Positions 9,363-17,873 of a stretch of 64,000 bases of DNA are shown piece by piece. A program made the position numbers and the translations under genes. Source of the DNA: Lactiplantibacillus brownii. GTDB lineage: Bacteria; Bacillota; Bacilli; Lactobacillales; Lactobacillaceae. A model generated the notes under the pieces. It did no database searches, was not told where the DNA came from, and worked only from the letters and a program-made list of their open reading frames with translations. Each line of letters opens with the position of its first letter. The stretch's first letter is position 1. The stretch is taken from positions 558,001 to 622,000 of the forward strand of contig NZ_JAVCWF010000001.1 in NCBI RefSeq assembly GCF_031085375.1, given 5' to 3'.

Positions 9363-11909
9363 ATGACAAAAGATGAATTAGACGACGGGATTGCGTTAAT
9401 CAAAGATAAGACGTCGCTAAATGATGCAATACTTAAATATGTTAAAACTCAAACTCCTGAGAAGAAGAACCCAGAAGGAGCGGCTGACCTTATAATTGCC
9501 ATTATCAATCAACAGATGAAGTCTGTGGTTGAAAGGTATCAGCAGAATTGGGACAAGCTAGACCCAGCGAATATCGATAAGGAGAAACAAAATCTGGAGT
9601 ATGGCATTATAGGGGCAGGTAACTTACCGCCTAACGACCCAGAAGATGATAATATCACTCATCAAGTAATGTCTATCTTGAATCCATTAGTCGACGAAAT
9701 TGATACGTATTTTCAATCATCAAACCATGATATTAAAACTAAAGCAAATGGCACAATAACTGATGGCTTGGAGATACTAGATGACTCGGAACCAGCGTCA
9801 ATTAAGCCATTTAATATTTATTGTTCAGATTATGAAAAGTTCCATCGAAGCTTACAGAATCAGATTGAACAGGGGGAAACGGATAAGATTGATGCAGTTA
9901 TTACTGACCCGCCGTATTACATCAATCTAGCGTCTTGGGATAAAGAGTTGCCAGACACTAGTGATGATGATGGTGTCGCAAGTAAAGAATCAGAATTCAA
10001 AAATTATCTATTATCAGTTAACCCATTGTTAAGTGATGATGCTTTTTTGCTAATTTTTAATACCTATGAAAATGTCCAATTACTGAATGCTCTAATCAAT
10101 AAGTTAAGTGCTAGTGCTGATTACCCAACTTTTAACTACCAAACAGTCAATTATGAAGAGTGGGTGAAGACTAATCCAGATCGTAAGTCTGATTCTAAAT
10201 ACAGGCAACGCAGTGAATATGTTGCTATCGCCTACCGAGACACCCCAGCAGGTCGAGAAAAACATCAAAAGTTGAGTAATGGGAATGAGAACCAGCTGTA
10301 TGAATCATCAGCAAAAACCAAATTGTTTGATGATAATAAGAGGATTAACCAGACACCAAAGCCGCCGCATATGTTAATGCGGTTAATCCAACGTTATACC
10401 GAAGTTGGAGACACCGTTTTGGACAGTTACAGTGGTAGCGGGTCAATTATGTTAGCTGCTTATAACCTTGGACGTAAGGCTTACGGCTGTGAACTGAGCC
10501 GTTATACTCAAATTAAAGGAACTAACCGTGTAATGCGTTTCAGGCGCTATGTTGGGCAACGTATACTAAGAGCTGAACCTTGGATTGATTTAAAGGGGTT
10601 TGATGTTACGCCAGATGAACAAGAGTTGATTGATGACACGGTCTGGAACACACTGCAAATGTTGCCTGACACTCAACAACGAGTAAATTTAATCAACGAA
10701 GCGTTAATTAAAATCAAAAATGATTTCAGGAATCGGCGGGTTAATACCCAAGTTGATGCTGACCTTGCTCAGCTGGAACAAGTCACCCCTACACAACGTC
10801 AGGCAAAAACCGTTAAGCGTCAAAAGAGCGTTGAATATGCACTATACCAAGACTCAAGGTTAACAAAAAATGAGTTAGGAACATTACTTGGATTTGGTCA
10901 GGTTTGGGGAGCAACTAAAGATGACCCAATGAGTTCTTTTAAAGATTTATTTGGCGTTGATAGTGATGACATTGACAAAGTGGAGCAGTTGTTTGACCCT
11001 ATTGCATTAAATTTAGCAATTCGTTTTCGATATCAGCACATGTTAAAACGTCATACGATGGATTTTTCAGAACTAATGTGCCAGTTTTCTGATAGTTTGC
11101 ATGACCAAAAACACAAACCAACCGATGACCAAATAATTGAATATGAGCATTATCTACTGCAACTACTAAATGATTTGAACAATTATGAAAACCAGGTTCA
11201 AGAACAGCAATTGAATTATACGTTGAAGGCTGGCAAGGAGCTTGATAATTCTGAATCACAGGAGATTGTCGGTCAGATCAAATACTTCTATCGAATTGTC
11301 GGCATTCTGTTACGAACAATAAACGCTATCCATTATTATTTATTACTGAACCATGAAAATGATGAGGGTGCGGAGCCCGAGTATAATTTTATGGCGGATA
11401 TTCAAGCAATCTTAACCGAAGAGCATTTCAGAAATGGTGACTACAACAAAGAGATTATGAGAAGCGCTGTGACTGGTGATACTCGTATCTTTGATAAGCG
11501 ATTATTAAAGGATGATTTAGGCAACAAGTTAAAATCGCAGGGATTGAGCAACGGACTAAACTACTATAATGATTTTATGGCTAATAAGTTGCAGCGAAGT
11601 AATCCACATATCTTTGAAATCCCAGCACTTGCACCAAAGGCCATTATCAAAGGCTTGAAACTGAAACACGCCGATGCTAAGAAATACAGCATGTATAGTT
11701 TATTGGGCTGGTTTAAGGCTGGTAATAAAACTACTAAGGCAGATACTGAAATTGTGCGAGAAAAGTTTGAGAACAAGGTCGATGAAAAGCAGTATCTTAA
11801 GTCAACAATAGCTGATTTAAAGCACAATCGACATATGCAAGTGGCAGAAATTGCACGTCGATTGATGCTCACCCAATCAACGGTAAATAATTATTTGAAA
11901 TCCGAATAA
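9363..11909 (+). CDS. Large beta-class DNA adenine-N6 methyltransferase with extra C-terminal region
   Basis: An 848-residue protein with a methyltransferase core in its first half. The catalytic motif DPPY is near residue 180 and the AdoMet-binding motif DSYSGSGS near 350, so motif IV comes before motif I, the order of the beta class; DPPY favours N6-adenine. About 180 residues precede the core and over 400 follow it, far more than a simple methylase. The tail ends in a putative helix-turn-helix (MQVAEIARRLMLTQSTVNNYLKSE). No restriction endonuclease is adjacent. Possible roles are an orphan protective or regulatory methylase, or part of a defence system; the sequence does not decide. The start has GGAGAAG upstream. 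Confidence 0.85.
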   Translation: MTKDELDDGIALIKDKTSLNDAILKYVKTQTPEKKNPEGAADLIIAIINQQMKSVVERYQQNWDKLDPANIDKEKQNLEYGIIGAGNLPPNDPEDDNITHQVMSILNPLVDEIDTYFQSSNHDIKTKANGTITDGLEILDDSEPASIKPFNIYCSDYEKFHRSLQNQIEQGETDKIDAVITDPPYYINLASWDKELPDTSDDDGVASKESEFKNYLLSVNPLLSDDAFLLIFNTYENVQLLNALINKLSASADYPTFNYQTVNYEEWVKTNPDRKSDSKYRQRSEYVAIAYRDTPAGREKHQKLSNGNENQLYESSAKTKLFDDNKRINQTPKPPHMLMRLIQRYTEVGDTVLDSYSGSGSIMLAAYNLGRKAYGCELSRYTQIKGTNRVMRFRRYVGQRILRAEPWIDLKGFDVTPDEQELIDDTVWNTLQMLPDTQQRVNLINEALIKIKNDFRNRRVNTQVDADLAQLEQVTPTQRQAKTVKRQKSVEYALYQDSRLTKNELGTLLGFGQVWGATKDDPMSSFKDLFGVDSDDIDKVEQLFDPIALNLAIRFRYQHMLKRHTMDFSELMCQFSDSLHDQKHKPTDDQIIEYEHYLLQLLNDLNNYENQVQEQQLNYTLKAGKELDNSESQEIVGQIKYFYRIVGILLRTINAIHYYLLLNHENDEGAEPEYNFMADIQAILTEEHFRNGDYNKEIMRSAVTGDTRIFDKRLLKDDLGNKLKSQGLSNGLNYYNDFMANKLQRSNPHIFEIPALAPKAIIKGLKLKHADAKKYSMYSLLGWFKAGNKTTKADTEIVREKFENKVDEKQYLKSTIADLKHNRHMQVAEIARRLMLTQSTVNNYLKSE

Positions 11910-11915
11910 CCAATG

Positions 11916-11948
11916 ACACGTCTAGCTAAAATTGCTGGACGTGTTTTT
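11916..11948 (+). terminator. Terminator after the methyltransferase gene
   Basis: An 11-bp stem (ACACGTCTAGC with GCTGGACGTGT), a 7-nt loop and a T run. Confidence 0.85.
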
Positions 11949-12222
11949 ATTTGATAAAGAAACTGAGACAACCTAAAACCTTGAAGTTACACTTGGGTTA
12001 AGAAGTAAGGGTTAAGGACGATTTAGATAGAGACTAGGGCAATATGGGATGAAGCAAGATTAGATTAAGACTGATTAGCAAGTATACCAATTATCAATCA
12101 AGGGTGACAACTGATTAAAATATGACAACTGAATAATTGATAAGTGATACCAACATGAATTAATTGATAGAAATTAGTTGATGAATGAAACTCGATATGA
12201 TTAGGTGAATATTTAAATAATA
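11949..12222. other. Non-coding spacer
   Basis: AT-rich DNA with short repeated words such as GATGACAACTGA, ACTGATTA and AATTGATA, also seen in other gaps of the element. No gene was found. Confidence 0.5.
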
Positions 12223-12241
12223 TTGAGGAGTGGAATTGATT

Positions 12242-12862
12242 ATGAAGACTATTAAGGTAGGATACGCACGGGTTTCGACAGGTGAAGATAAACAGAAGTT
12301 AGGTTTAGACCTACAGAAACGTGCGTTAAGAGAGCAACGTTGTGAGTTTATTTTTTCGGAAGAGGAATCTGGAACGAAAGATAATCGACAAGAGTTTAGC
12401 AATGCCATGCAAGCTGCTAAGTATTTAGCTGAAGAAGGCTACCATGTTAAGTTTGTGGTCTTAAAACTAGACCGGCTGGCCAGACATTTAGTGCGTTCAG
12501 CCATGGTAATTGATGACTTGCAGCACTATGGGATTCAGTTAGTGTCCCTAAAGGAAGATATTGATACGTCAACGCCGGGTGGTATCTTGCAGTATCAAAT
12601 GCTAAGCATGTTTGCGGAATTTGAAGTTAATCAAACTAAACAGCGGACTAAGGATGCACTGGCAGAATTGAAGAAAGAAGGGAAAGTGTTAGGGCGACCT
12701 AGGATTGACCCTAAAGTTGAAAAAGAGGTTTGTCGGCTATATAAACGAACAGAATACCCAATTGCTAAGATAGTTAAACGAACTGGAGTTGGTCGATCAA
12801 CGGTATTTATGATTGCCAAACGTAATAATCTTAGCCGACGTCGAAAAAGCCTGACCATTTAA
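12242..12862 (+). CDS. Serine recombinase (resolvase/invertase family)
   Basis: A 206-residue small serine recombinase. The N-terminal motif GYARVSTGEDKQKLGLDLQ carries the nucleophilic Ser, followed by VVLKLDRLARHL (catalytic Arg residues) and LSMFAEFE, the dimerisation region. The C terminus has a resolvase-type DNA-binding helix-turn-helix (YPIAKIVKRTGVGRSTVFMIAKR). ATG 12242 is chosen with GAGGAG upstream; the GTG at 12230 overlaps that site. In elements of this kind such proteins resolve multimers or invert DNA. An inverted repeat downstream (12917-13038) is a candidate target. It is the second recombinase of the element, besides int. Confidence 0.92.
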   Translation: MKTIKVGYARVSTGEDKQKLGLDLQKRALREQRCEFIFSEEESGTKDNRQEFSNAMQAAKYLAEEGYHVKFVVLKLDRLARHLVRSAMVIDDLQHYGIQLVSLKEDIDTSTPGGILQYQMLSMFAEFEVNQTKQRTKDALAELKKEGKVLGRPRIDPKVEKEVCRLYKRTEYPIAKIVKRTGVGRSTVFMIAKRNNLSRRRKSLTI

Positions 12863-12916
12863 CTATGATTTATGTTAATATAATTTATGTAATCAGCTGA
12901 CCGCTGGTTTAAAAAT

Positions 12917-13038
12917 CGAGCGTTTTTTAGACCTTATTTACATAAAAATAAACACTATCCGAGTCCTTGTTGTGACTGCATTAGCAGTTATAGCAAGGGC
13001 TTTTTTGTGCCAAAAACAAGTAGTTCATAAAACGCTCG
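12917..13038. repeat. Inverted repeat around a strong hairpin, downstream of the serine recombinase
   Basis: CGAGCGTTTT (12917-12926) and AAAACGCTCG (13029-13038) are perfect inverted copies about 100 bp apart. Between them sits the terminator hairpin described separately. Both arms are followed by a TTTAGAC word in the same orientation. This could be a recombinase target; that is inference. Confidence 0.5.
12963..13006 (+). terminator. Strong terminator
   Basis: A long hairpin with outer pairs GTCCTTG/CAAGGGC and inner pairs ACTGC/GCAGT around ATTA, followed by TTTTTT. It ends the serine recombinase transcript. Confidence 0.85.
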
Positions 13039-13116
13039 TTATTTAGACTTGGGAGGCTGTATGGCTATACCTATCAGGCGTAAGTAGAATTTTAGAGAAG
13101 AAAAAAGGGGACGTAG

Positions 13117-13311
13117 ATGAGTCAGAATAAAAAATATATTGTTATTGAGCAGGATGCCGAACCGGAATCTAGTGTTGGCTTCTTTACCAAGGTTAAGGTT
13201 TATCTGCTTCTAACGGTTATTAGTGTGGTCATCGGTGCGTTCTCAGCGCCATTTGGTTGGTTGTTTTTCTTGCTAAGTGTTGTCATCGCACATCTTGTGA
13301 TGAAGGACTAG
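13117..13311 (+). CDS. Small membrane protein, unknown
   Basis: A 64-residue protein with a polar N terminus (about 25 residues) and two hydrophobic stretches (VYLLLTVISVVIGAF; GWLFFLLSVVIAHLVM) that should form a membrane hairpin. A good ribosome site AGGGGA precedes the ATG. No family is recognised. It stands alone between a terminator and a 300-bp gap. Confidence 0.6.
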   Translation: MSQNKKYIVIEQDAEPESSVGFFTKVKVYLLLTVISVVIGAFSAPFGWLFFLLSVVIAHLVMKD

Positions 13312-13620
13312 TCAAAAAAGTTTGGAAAAATTCTTTTCTTACAGCCACTAAGTGCACTTTGATCATGGATAACTAATTTGATGAAAAGTGATAAGCATTT
13401 TGACACAAGGATGAAGCCTGAAGTTAACATGTGTTTAGTTGTTAAGGGTTAAGGACTTTCCTAGACTTATAGGCACATTGGCACAGAGTAGAAGGATGTT
13501 GGAAGAGTTAGTTAGATGACCAATATGACTGTCAGACTGACCAAGCAAGATAAGCACTATCAAAAATAAAGTGAATTAAGTTGTAAAGACAAAAAAGGAA
13601 GAAATAGGGGTATTTCAATC
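13312..13620. other. Non-coding spacer
   Basis: About 310 bp without a convincing gene. It contains GTTAAGGGTTAAGGA and TTGGCACAGAGTAGAAGGATG, words resembling pieces of the repeat at 16351-16823, so it may be an older, more decayed copy of that repeat. The ribosome site AGGGG for the next gene is at its end. Confidence 0.4.
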
Positions 13621-14970
13621 ATGAAGAACAAGTTTTTCACATTTTCCGCATTATTGTTAGCAGGCGCGGGATTAGCATTCGCCCGTCCTACCAATGTTAA
13701 AGCTAATGACGGGGGTACCAACGGTGCCGCCGCTAACGATATCAAAGTAACTGCTAAAGCTGGCGATACAGTTTGGGGTTTTGCGCAACAATACAACTCG
13801 ACGGTGGACAACATTGCGGCCGCTAATAATCTGTCCAATCCAAGTTTCATTTTAATTGGGCAACAATTAGTAATTCCTCATTCAAATGAAGTAGTTTACA
13901 TCGTTAAGTTAGGCGACACGATTTCCGAATTAGCCCAAAAGTTTGGTGTTAGTCAGAGTTCAATTGTTAGTCGGAATAATATCAGCAATCCTGACTTCAT
14001 CTTAGTTGGTCAAAAGTTGATTATCCCAATGACAAGCAATAGTAGTTCTGCGGTTAAAGGATCGTCTACGTCAGCATCCACTAATTCTGGCGCTACAACT
14101 CAAACTACTACCAACGCCAAAACTTCAACTACCAATGGGACTGCTACTGGCTCAGTTAAGCATGTTCACCCAGTTGGCACAGTAACTACGGCACCTGCTA
14201 AAGCTACTAATTCTACCAAGACGTCGAGTGCCACTGAAACTGTTGTATCTGGGGATAAAGTAACCGCACCTGCAACGGGAACTACCCAGAATCAATCGAA
14301 GCCAGCGACAACTGTAACAAAACCAGCGACAAGCAACTCAGCAAGCCAAGCAACGAGTGCTTCAAATGGTAATTCGGCTAGTCAAGCAACGAGTTCATCA
14401 ACTAGCCAAGCACAGAGTTCTGCTATGAGTTCTTCTAGCCAAGCAACCAGCAATGCAACGAGTTCTAGCTCAGCGGCAACGAGTTCATCAACTAGCCAAG
14501 CGACTAGTTCAAGTGCAAGCAGTTCAGCAAACTCCGGCAGTTCATCAAGTGCAGGTTCTGCAACAAGTTCAGCGTATAATCATGATGCAGTAGTTCAATC
14601 AACAATTAGTTTATTGAACCAAATGCGGGCTAAGAAGGGTATTGCACCTCTAGAATATGATGGGACTTTACAAACAATTGGGGATATTCGAGCACAACAA
14701 TTGGTAACAGAATTCAGTCATACGTATAAAGGAACTGATGCAAGCACGGTATTAGCCAAGCAATATGGTATCTATGATAGTTATTATGCAACCGAAGATT
14801 TAATTACAGCACCAGTAGGAGCAACGAATGCTGACACAGCGAGTGCAGTAGAAGCATTTGATGGGGCACATATGGCAGATGTAATGAATCCAAGTTTCAG
14901 TAAGATTGGTGTAGGTATGGTAAAGGATGGAGATACTGATGGATACATGGCAATCCAACTAGGATTCTAG
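13621..14970 (+). CDS. Secreted LysM-Ser/Thr-rich-CAP domain protein
   Basis: A 449-residue exported protein. An N-terminal signal peptide (MKNKFFTFSALLLAGAGLAFA) is followed by two LysM peptidoglycan-binding repeats (about residues 40-85 and 90-135: AGDTVWGFAQQYNSTVDNI, LGDTISELAQKFGVSQSSI). A long low-complexity Ser/Thr/Ala linker (about 140-315) is probably glycosylated or wall-spanning. The C-terminal CAP/SCP-like domain runs from about 320 to the end (LLNQMRAKKGIAPLEYD, DVMNPSFSKIGVGM). CAP domains in bacteria are poorly understood and include possible hydrolases and host-interaction proteins. As element cargo it could alter the cell surface. The remnant of a second copy lies at 15988-16122. 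Confidence 0.88.
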   Translation: MKNKFFTFSALLLAGAGLAFARPTNVKANDGGTNGAAANDIKVTAKAGDTVWGFAQQYNSTVDNIAAANNLSNPSFILIGQQLVIPHSNEVVYIVKLGDTISELAQKFGVSQSSIVSRNNISNPDFILVGQKLIIPMTSNSSSAVKGSSTSASTNSGATTQTTTNAKTSTTNGTATGSVKHVHPVGTVTTAPAKATNSTKTSSATETVVSGDKVTAPATGTTQNQSKPATTVTKPATSNSASQATSASNGNSASQATSSSTSQAQSSAMSSSSQATSNATSSSSAATSSSTSQATSSSASSSANSGSSSSAGSATSSAYNHDAVVQSTISLLNQMRAKKGIAPLEYDGTLQTIGDIRAQQLVTEFSHTYKGTDASTVLAKQYGIYDSYYATEDLITAPVGATNADTASAVEAFDGAHMADVMNPSFSKIGVGMVKDGDTDGYMAIQLGF

Positions 14971-15012
14971 GCTATCGAATTAAAGTAACGTAATCTAACT
15001 TAATCAAGTTTC

Positions 15013-15045
15013 AAAAGGGGCAAATCCAGCGATGGGTTGCTCTTT
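15013..15045 (+). terminator. Terminator after the LysM-CAP gene
   Basis: An imperfect stem of AAAAGGGGCAA with TTGCTCTTTT around CCAGCGATGG. A relative follows the pseudogene at 16157-16190, and a cleaner hairpin of the same type is at 28566-28600. Confidence 0.65.
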
Positions 15046-15158
15046 TGTTTAGATGATTTATACTGGTTACTATTGAATATAAAATCTACAGTTAAACAGG
15101 TAGATTCTTAATATTTTAGCCTAGATACTCCGTTATTACCCCTAGCAAGCAAAATAGT

Positions 15159-15187
15159 TTGAAATGTTAGTTGTAAAGAGATATACT
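15159..15187 (+). promoter_or_regulatory. Promoter of the type III antitoxin RNA and toxin
   Basis: TTGAAA (15159-15164), a 17-bp spacer, and TATACT (15182-15187). Transcription should begin near 15194, about 20 bp before the first repeat, so the repeats are read as RNA. Confidence 0.75.
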
Positions 15188-15212
15188 ATTTGTAGTGATA
15201 GAGAAGCAATTA

Positions 15213-15347
15213 GGAATGCTCCTGCCATAAGTGGAGACGATAAAATTGGAATGCTCCTGCCATAAGTGGAGACGATAAAATTGGAATGCTCCTGCCATAA
15301 GTGGAGACGATAAAATTGGAATGCTCCTGCCATAAGTGGAGACGATA
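15213..15347 (+). ncRNA. Type III antitoxin RNA (ToxI/AntiQ-like tandem repeats)
   Basis: Four head-to-tail copies of a 35-bp unit start at 15213, 15248, 15283 and 15318. The first three are complete and identical; the last stops after 30 bp. The unit begins GGAATGCTCCTGCCATAAGT and contains a CTCC/GGAG dyad. There are no spacers, so it is not a CRISPR array. A promoter lies before it, a terminator after it, and a ToxN/AbiQ-like gene next. That is the exact arrangement of type III toxin-antitoxin loci, where each repeat folds into a pseudoknot that binds and inhibits one toxin subunit, and the toxin itself cuts the precursor into units. The 35-nt period matches known ToxIN and AbiQ antitoxins. 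Confidence 0.88.
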
Positions 15348-15356
15348 TCTGGATTT

Positions 15357-15383
15357 GGGGTTGCGGGTTGCAACCTCTTTTTT
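15357..15383 (+). terminator. Leaky terminator between antitoxin and toxin
   Basis: An 8-bp GC-rich stem (GGGGTTGC with GCAACCTC), a 5-nt loop and TTTTTT, placed between the repeats and the toxin gene. In known type III loci this terminator sets the high antitoxin-to-toxin ratio. Confidence 0.85.
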
Positions 15384-15406
15384 GTGGATATTTTGAAGGA
15401 GTAGTT

Positions 15407-15904
15407 TTGGAATTTGGCTATGTAAATACTGATTATATCAATTATTTAAGGCAACATGAGCACCGGATATTAATAAATAAGAGTCATCGGCCTTACTTAG
15501 GTATTGTTTTAAAATTTGGAAAGTATACTTACTTTGCACCTTTAGAGTCAAGGAAAACTAGTAAAAAAGTAAATGGGCAAGTTACTTTAAAAGTTTGGGG
15601 AAATCTTGATAAGAATGAAGACCTATTGGGCTACTTGCTATTGAACGACATGATTCCAGTAACAGATAATAATTGGACACCCTTGGATTTTCATGTTTTT
15701 GAGCAATCTGACCCTAAACGGTACTTATTATTATTAAAGGAATGGCAGTGGGTTAAAGTTAATGCTGACCGAATTAAAAATAAGAGTGCTAGGGTATATG
15801 CTTTAAGGTGCAATCGAAATATTCCATTTATTAATTCTATATGTATAAATTACAAGCAACTGGAACCCTTGTGTCAGCAATTCAATAGTTCTTTGGGTAA
15901 TTAA
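15407..15904 (+). CDS. Type III toxin, ToxN/AbiQ family endoribonuclease
   Basis: A 165-residue protein with the ToxN/AbiQ pattern: YVNTDYINYLRQ near the N terminus, RPYLGIVL, YFAPLESRK and a later LNDMIPV. Ser48 and Lys50 of the ESRK segment align by eye with the active-site Ser and Lys of ToxN and AbiQ. The predicted activity is sequence-specific RNA cleavage held in check by the repeat RNA upstream. Phage infection upsets this balance and causes abortive infection in studied members. I start it at TTG 15407, with GAAGGAG five bases upstream; the longer frame from 15368 would begin inside the terminator. Length matches the family. Confidence 0.88.
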   Translation: MEFGYVNTDYINYLRQHEHRILINKSHRPYLGIVLKFGKYTYFAPLESRKTSKKVNGQVTLKVWGNLDKNEDLLGYLLLNDMIPVTDNNWTPLDFHVFEQSDPKRYLLLLKEWQWVKVNADRIKNKSARVYALRCNRNIPFINSICINYKQLEPLCQQFNSSLGN

Positions 15905-15987
15905 GTATAATTGTCTAAGAATATTTAAGGGTTAATTACTGGCGTTTTAAGAGTTAGAATGTATCTAGATTACTTTATTATGCAATG

Positions 15988-16122
15988 TAACAAGTTTCCA
16001 AGGTGATGGTCATTGGAATGATGTAATTAATCCATCCATCAGCATCAAAGATTGGTATTGGGATGGCAGAAGACCCAACGAACCCCGGTGACTACTATGT
16101 AGCGGTAGAAATGGGCTTCTAG
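15988..16122 (+). pseudogene. Remnant of a second CAP-domain gene
   Basis: Reading through one frameshift, this stretch encodes GDGHWNDVINPS and then KIGIGMAEDPTNPGDYYVAVEMGF followed by a stop. These match the end of the LysM-CAP protein (FDGAHMADVMNPSFSKIGVGM ... MAIQLGF). The sequence after the stop (CTAGGCTACTGAATTAAAG and the terminator) also matches the region after the intact gene. It is therefore a decayed duplicate 3' end, with the toxin-antitoxin locus now between the two copies. Confidence 0.8.
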
Positions 16123-16350
16123 GCTACTGAATTAAAGTAACGTAATTTAATATAAATTTCAAAAGGGGCAATCCAGTGATGGGTTGTCTTTTTTTGTTTT
16201 ACCCTAAAATTACCCATTAAGTTTGAGTGAATGATGACCGATCAGAATATATTGTTTGGATCAAACTAAATATTCCACTGTTAAACATTGATTTTTCTAG
16301 CTCCACACTTTCGCGCCCTATGATTTAGGCCATCAATTGCTAAGATTATT

Positions 16351-16823
16351 CCTGTTAAGATGACACCCCCGACAGAGTGCCACACAGGCGTTTCAGAGTC
16401 CTTGGGTATAATTATTCCAAGTAGATGGCAAGAGGCGACACATGGCCGGACAAGTGCCACACGATTCGAATGGAGTGTTCTTAGTTACCATGGAGTTCAG
16501 GGTTAAGGATGGCCTATGAGTGCCAGTTTGACAATGCTCCAGACCAGATGGCGATTTCTGAGTAGCAAGATAAATGACCAATTAATAATTATATAGATGA
16601 CCAATTACTATAATTAAGCATGACTAAAATGTTAGGCGAGGAGTCATTCTTTTAGGATGGCTTTTTTAGTTTGTCTAAAATTGGATGACTTTCGATGGAT
16701 TACCTTACTTTGATCCAGAATATGAACTGTTTGTGCTAAGAATAATGCCCAATTTTACTACCACTTGGTTAATTATGAAGATTACGTCAGTTAAATGGAG
16801 TCCCAACACAGTGGCACACAGGC
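16351..16823 (+). repeat. Diverged ~475-bp direct repeat, copy 1
   Basis: Runs from CCTGTTAAGAT to CACAGTGGCACACAGGC and matches 17874-18350 along its whole length, with many substitutions and small gaps. Shared blocks include GTATAATTATTCCAA, CAAGTGCCACA, CGAATGGRGTG, TTAGTTACCATGGAGTT, AGTCATTCTTTT, TAGGATGGCTTTTTT and TACCTTACTTTGATCCAGAATATG. No long ORF is shared, so the conserved signal is non-coding. Confidence 0.8.
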
Positions 16824-16926
16824 TAACAAATTTGAAACCTTAGTTTTTTGCTTCCAAATTGCCTAGTAGAATTTGGAAATATATATGATAAAGTTAAAGC
16901 AATTCTATATTTAGGTGGGGATGAAG

Positions 16927-17778
16927 ATGAATTTATTAGACTCAACGAGTGTTGGTAAACGAATATTACGTTTCTTAGGTGAAATAGGGTATGCAGTTTT
17001 TATGGGGGTCCTTGCTTTTGGAGGTCGGGAATTAGCATTCCTGTATGTAGCAATTGATGTGTCACCCAAAATGTTATATTTTGTCTTATCATGTCTTATA
17101 ATACTTTTTGTTGTTAAGAATTGTGATGATTATTTTATGCAAGACACCCATCGTAAGAGGATATTCTTGTCGTTCGTGATAGTGGAAATGCTTTTTTTAA
17201 CTATTGAAGCTTTTGCAGCTTTTTTTGCTCACATGCATGTTTACATGTGGTTTAGATTATTGGGTGAGATTGCCACAATTGGTGTATTGATAACATGGTT
17301 GGCACAGGTGATTCAACGGGTGGGGTATACATTTATGTGGATGTTCTATCCGTTTATTGTTGATAAGCGGTATGTAGTAAGTGTGAAGACTTTTCGTATT
17401 ATTGGGAAAAACAGTCGCTTTCTAAGTTATAACGATATGGTGACTTATACATTGTTAACAATCGTAAGGATTATGCTCTTATTATTTTTCGATATTTATG
17501 TATTGGAATATTTTGCAACAATTGATAAAGTGGTTAGAGATGCATATGGTTCATTTCTCTGGATTGCAGCTGTAATTAAATTGAGTGATAGTTATAACGT
17601 GGTATCTTTTATAGGATTTTTAGCAGTCGTTGTTTCGATGGAAAATTACATCTATAAGTTTCAGAACAAATTGTATAGGAAAATTGACAGAGGGTTACAC
17701 AAGTTTGTTGTGGTAAAACGAAAAAAATGTATGGTGCGTTCTGATGCACTATTAAAAATATATGAACAGTTAAAGTAG
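16927..17778 (+). CDS. Polytopic membrane protein, unknown
   Basis: A 283-residue protein with about six hydrophobic segments and basic loops, ending in a Lys/Arg-rich cytoplasmic tail (RGLHKFVVVKRKKCMVR). No family is recognised. I start it at ATG 16927, 8 bp after AGGTGG. A possible promoter is TTGCCT (16859-16864), a 17-bp spacer, TATATG. The gene sits alone between two diverged copies of a 475-bp non-coding repeat and is AT-rich like the rest of the element. A role in entry exclusion, transfer or defence is conceivable but unsupported. Confidence 0.65.
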   Translation: MNLLDSTSVGKRILRFLGEIGYAVFMGVLAFGGRELAFLYVAIDVSPKMLYFVLSCLIILFVVKNCDDYFMQDTHRKRIFLSFVIVEMLFLTIEAFAAFFAHMHVYMWFRLLGEIATIGVLITWLAQVIQRVGYTFMWMFYPFIVDKRYVVSVKTFRIIGKNSRFLSYNDMVTYTLLTIVRIMLLLFFDIYVLEYFATIDKVVRDAYGSFLWIAAVIKLSDSYNVVSFIGFLAVVVSMENYIYKFQNKLYRKIDRGLHKFVVVKRKKCMVRSDALLKIYEQLK

Positions 17779-17873
17779 CCTGTATTAGCTAATACTATTT
17801 GATGTTTTATTCTGGTTTATGTAATCATCCTTTCATAACTTAGAATATCACTAGTCCACTTACCAAGTTTATA

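Noticed and set aside
15213..15347. CRISPR array
   Set aside because: The 35-bp units are directly adjacent with no variable spacers, and no cas genes are present. The neighbouring ToxN/AbiQ-like gene explains them better.
15142..15373. Minus-strand ORFs encoding repeated peptides
   Set aside because: They are only translations of the 35-bp repeats and have no ribosome binding sites.
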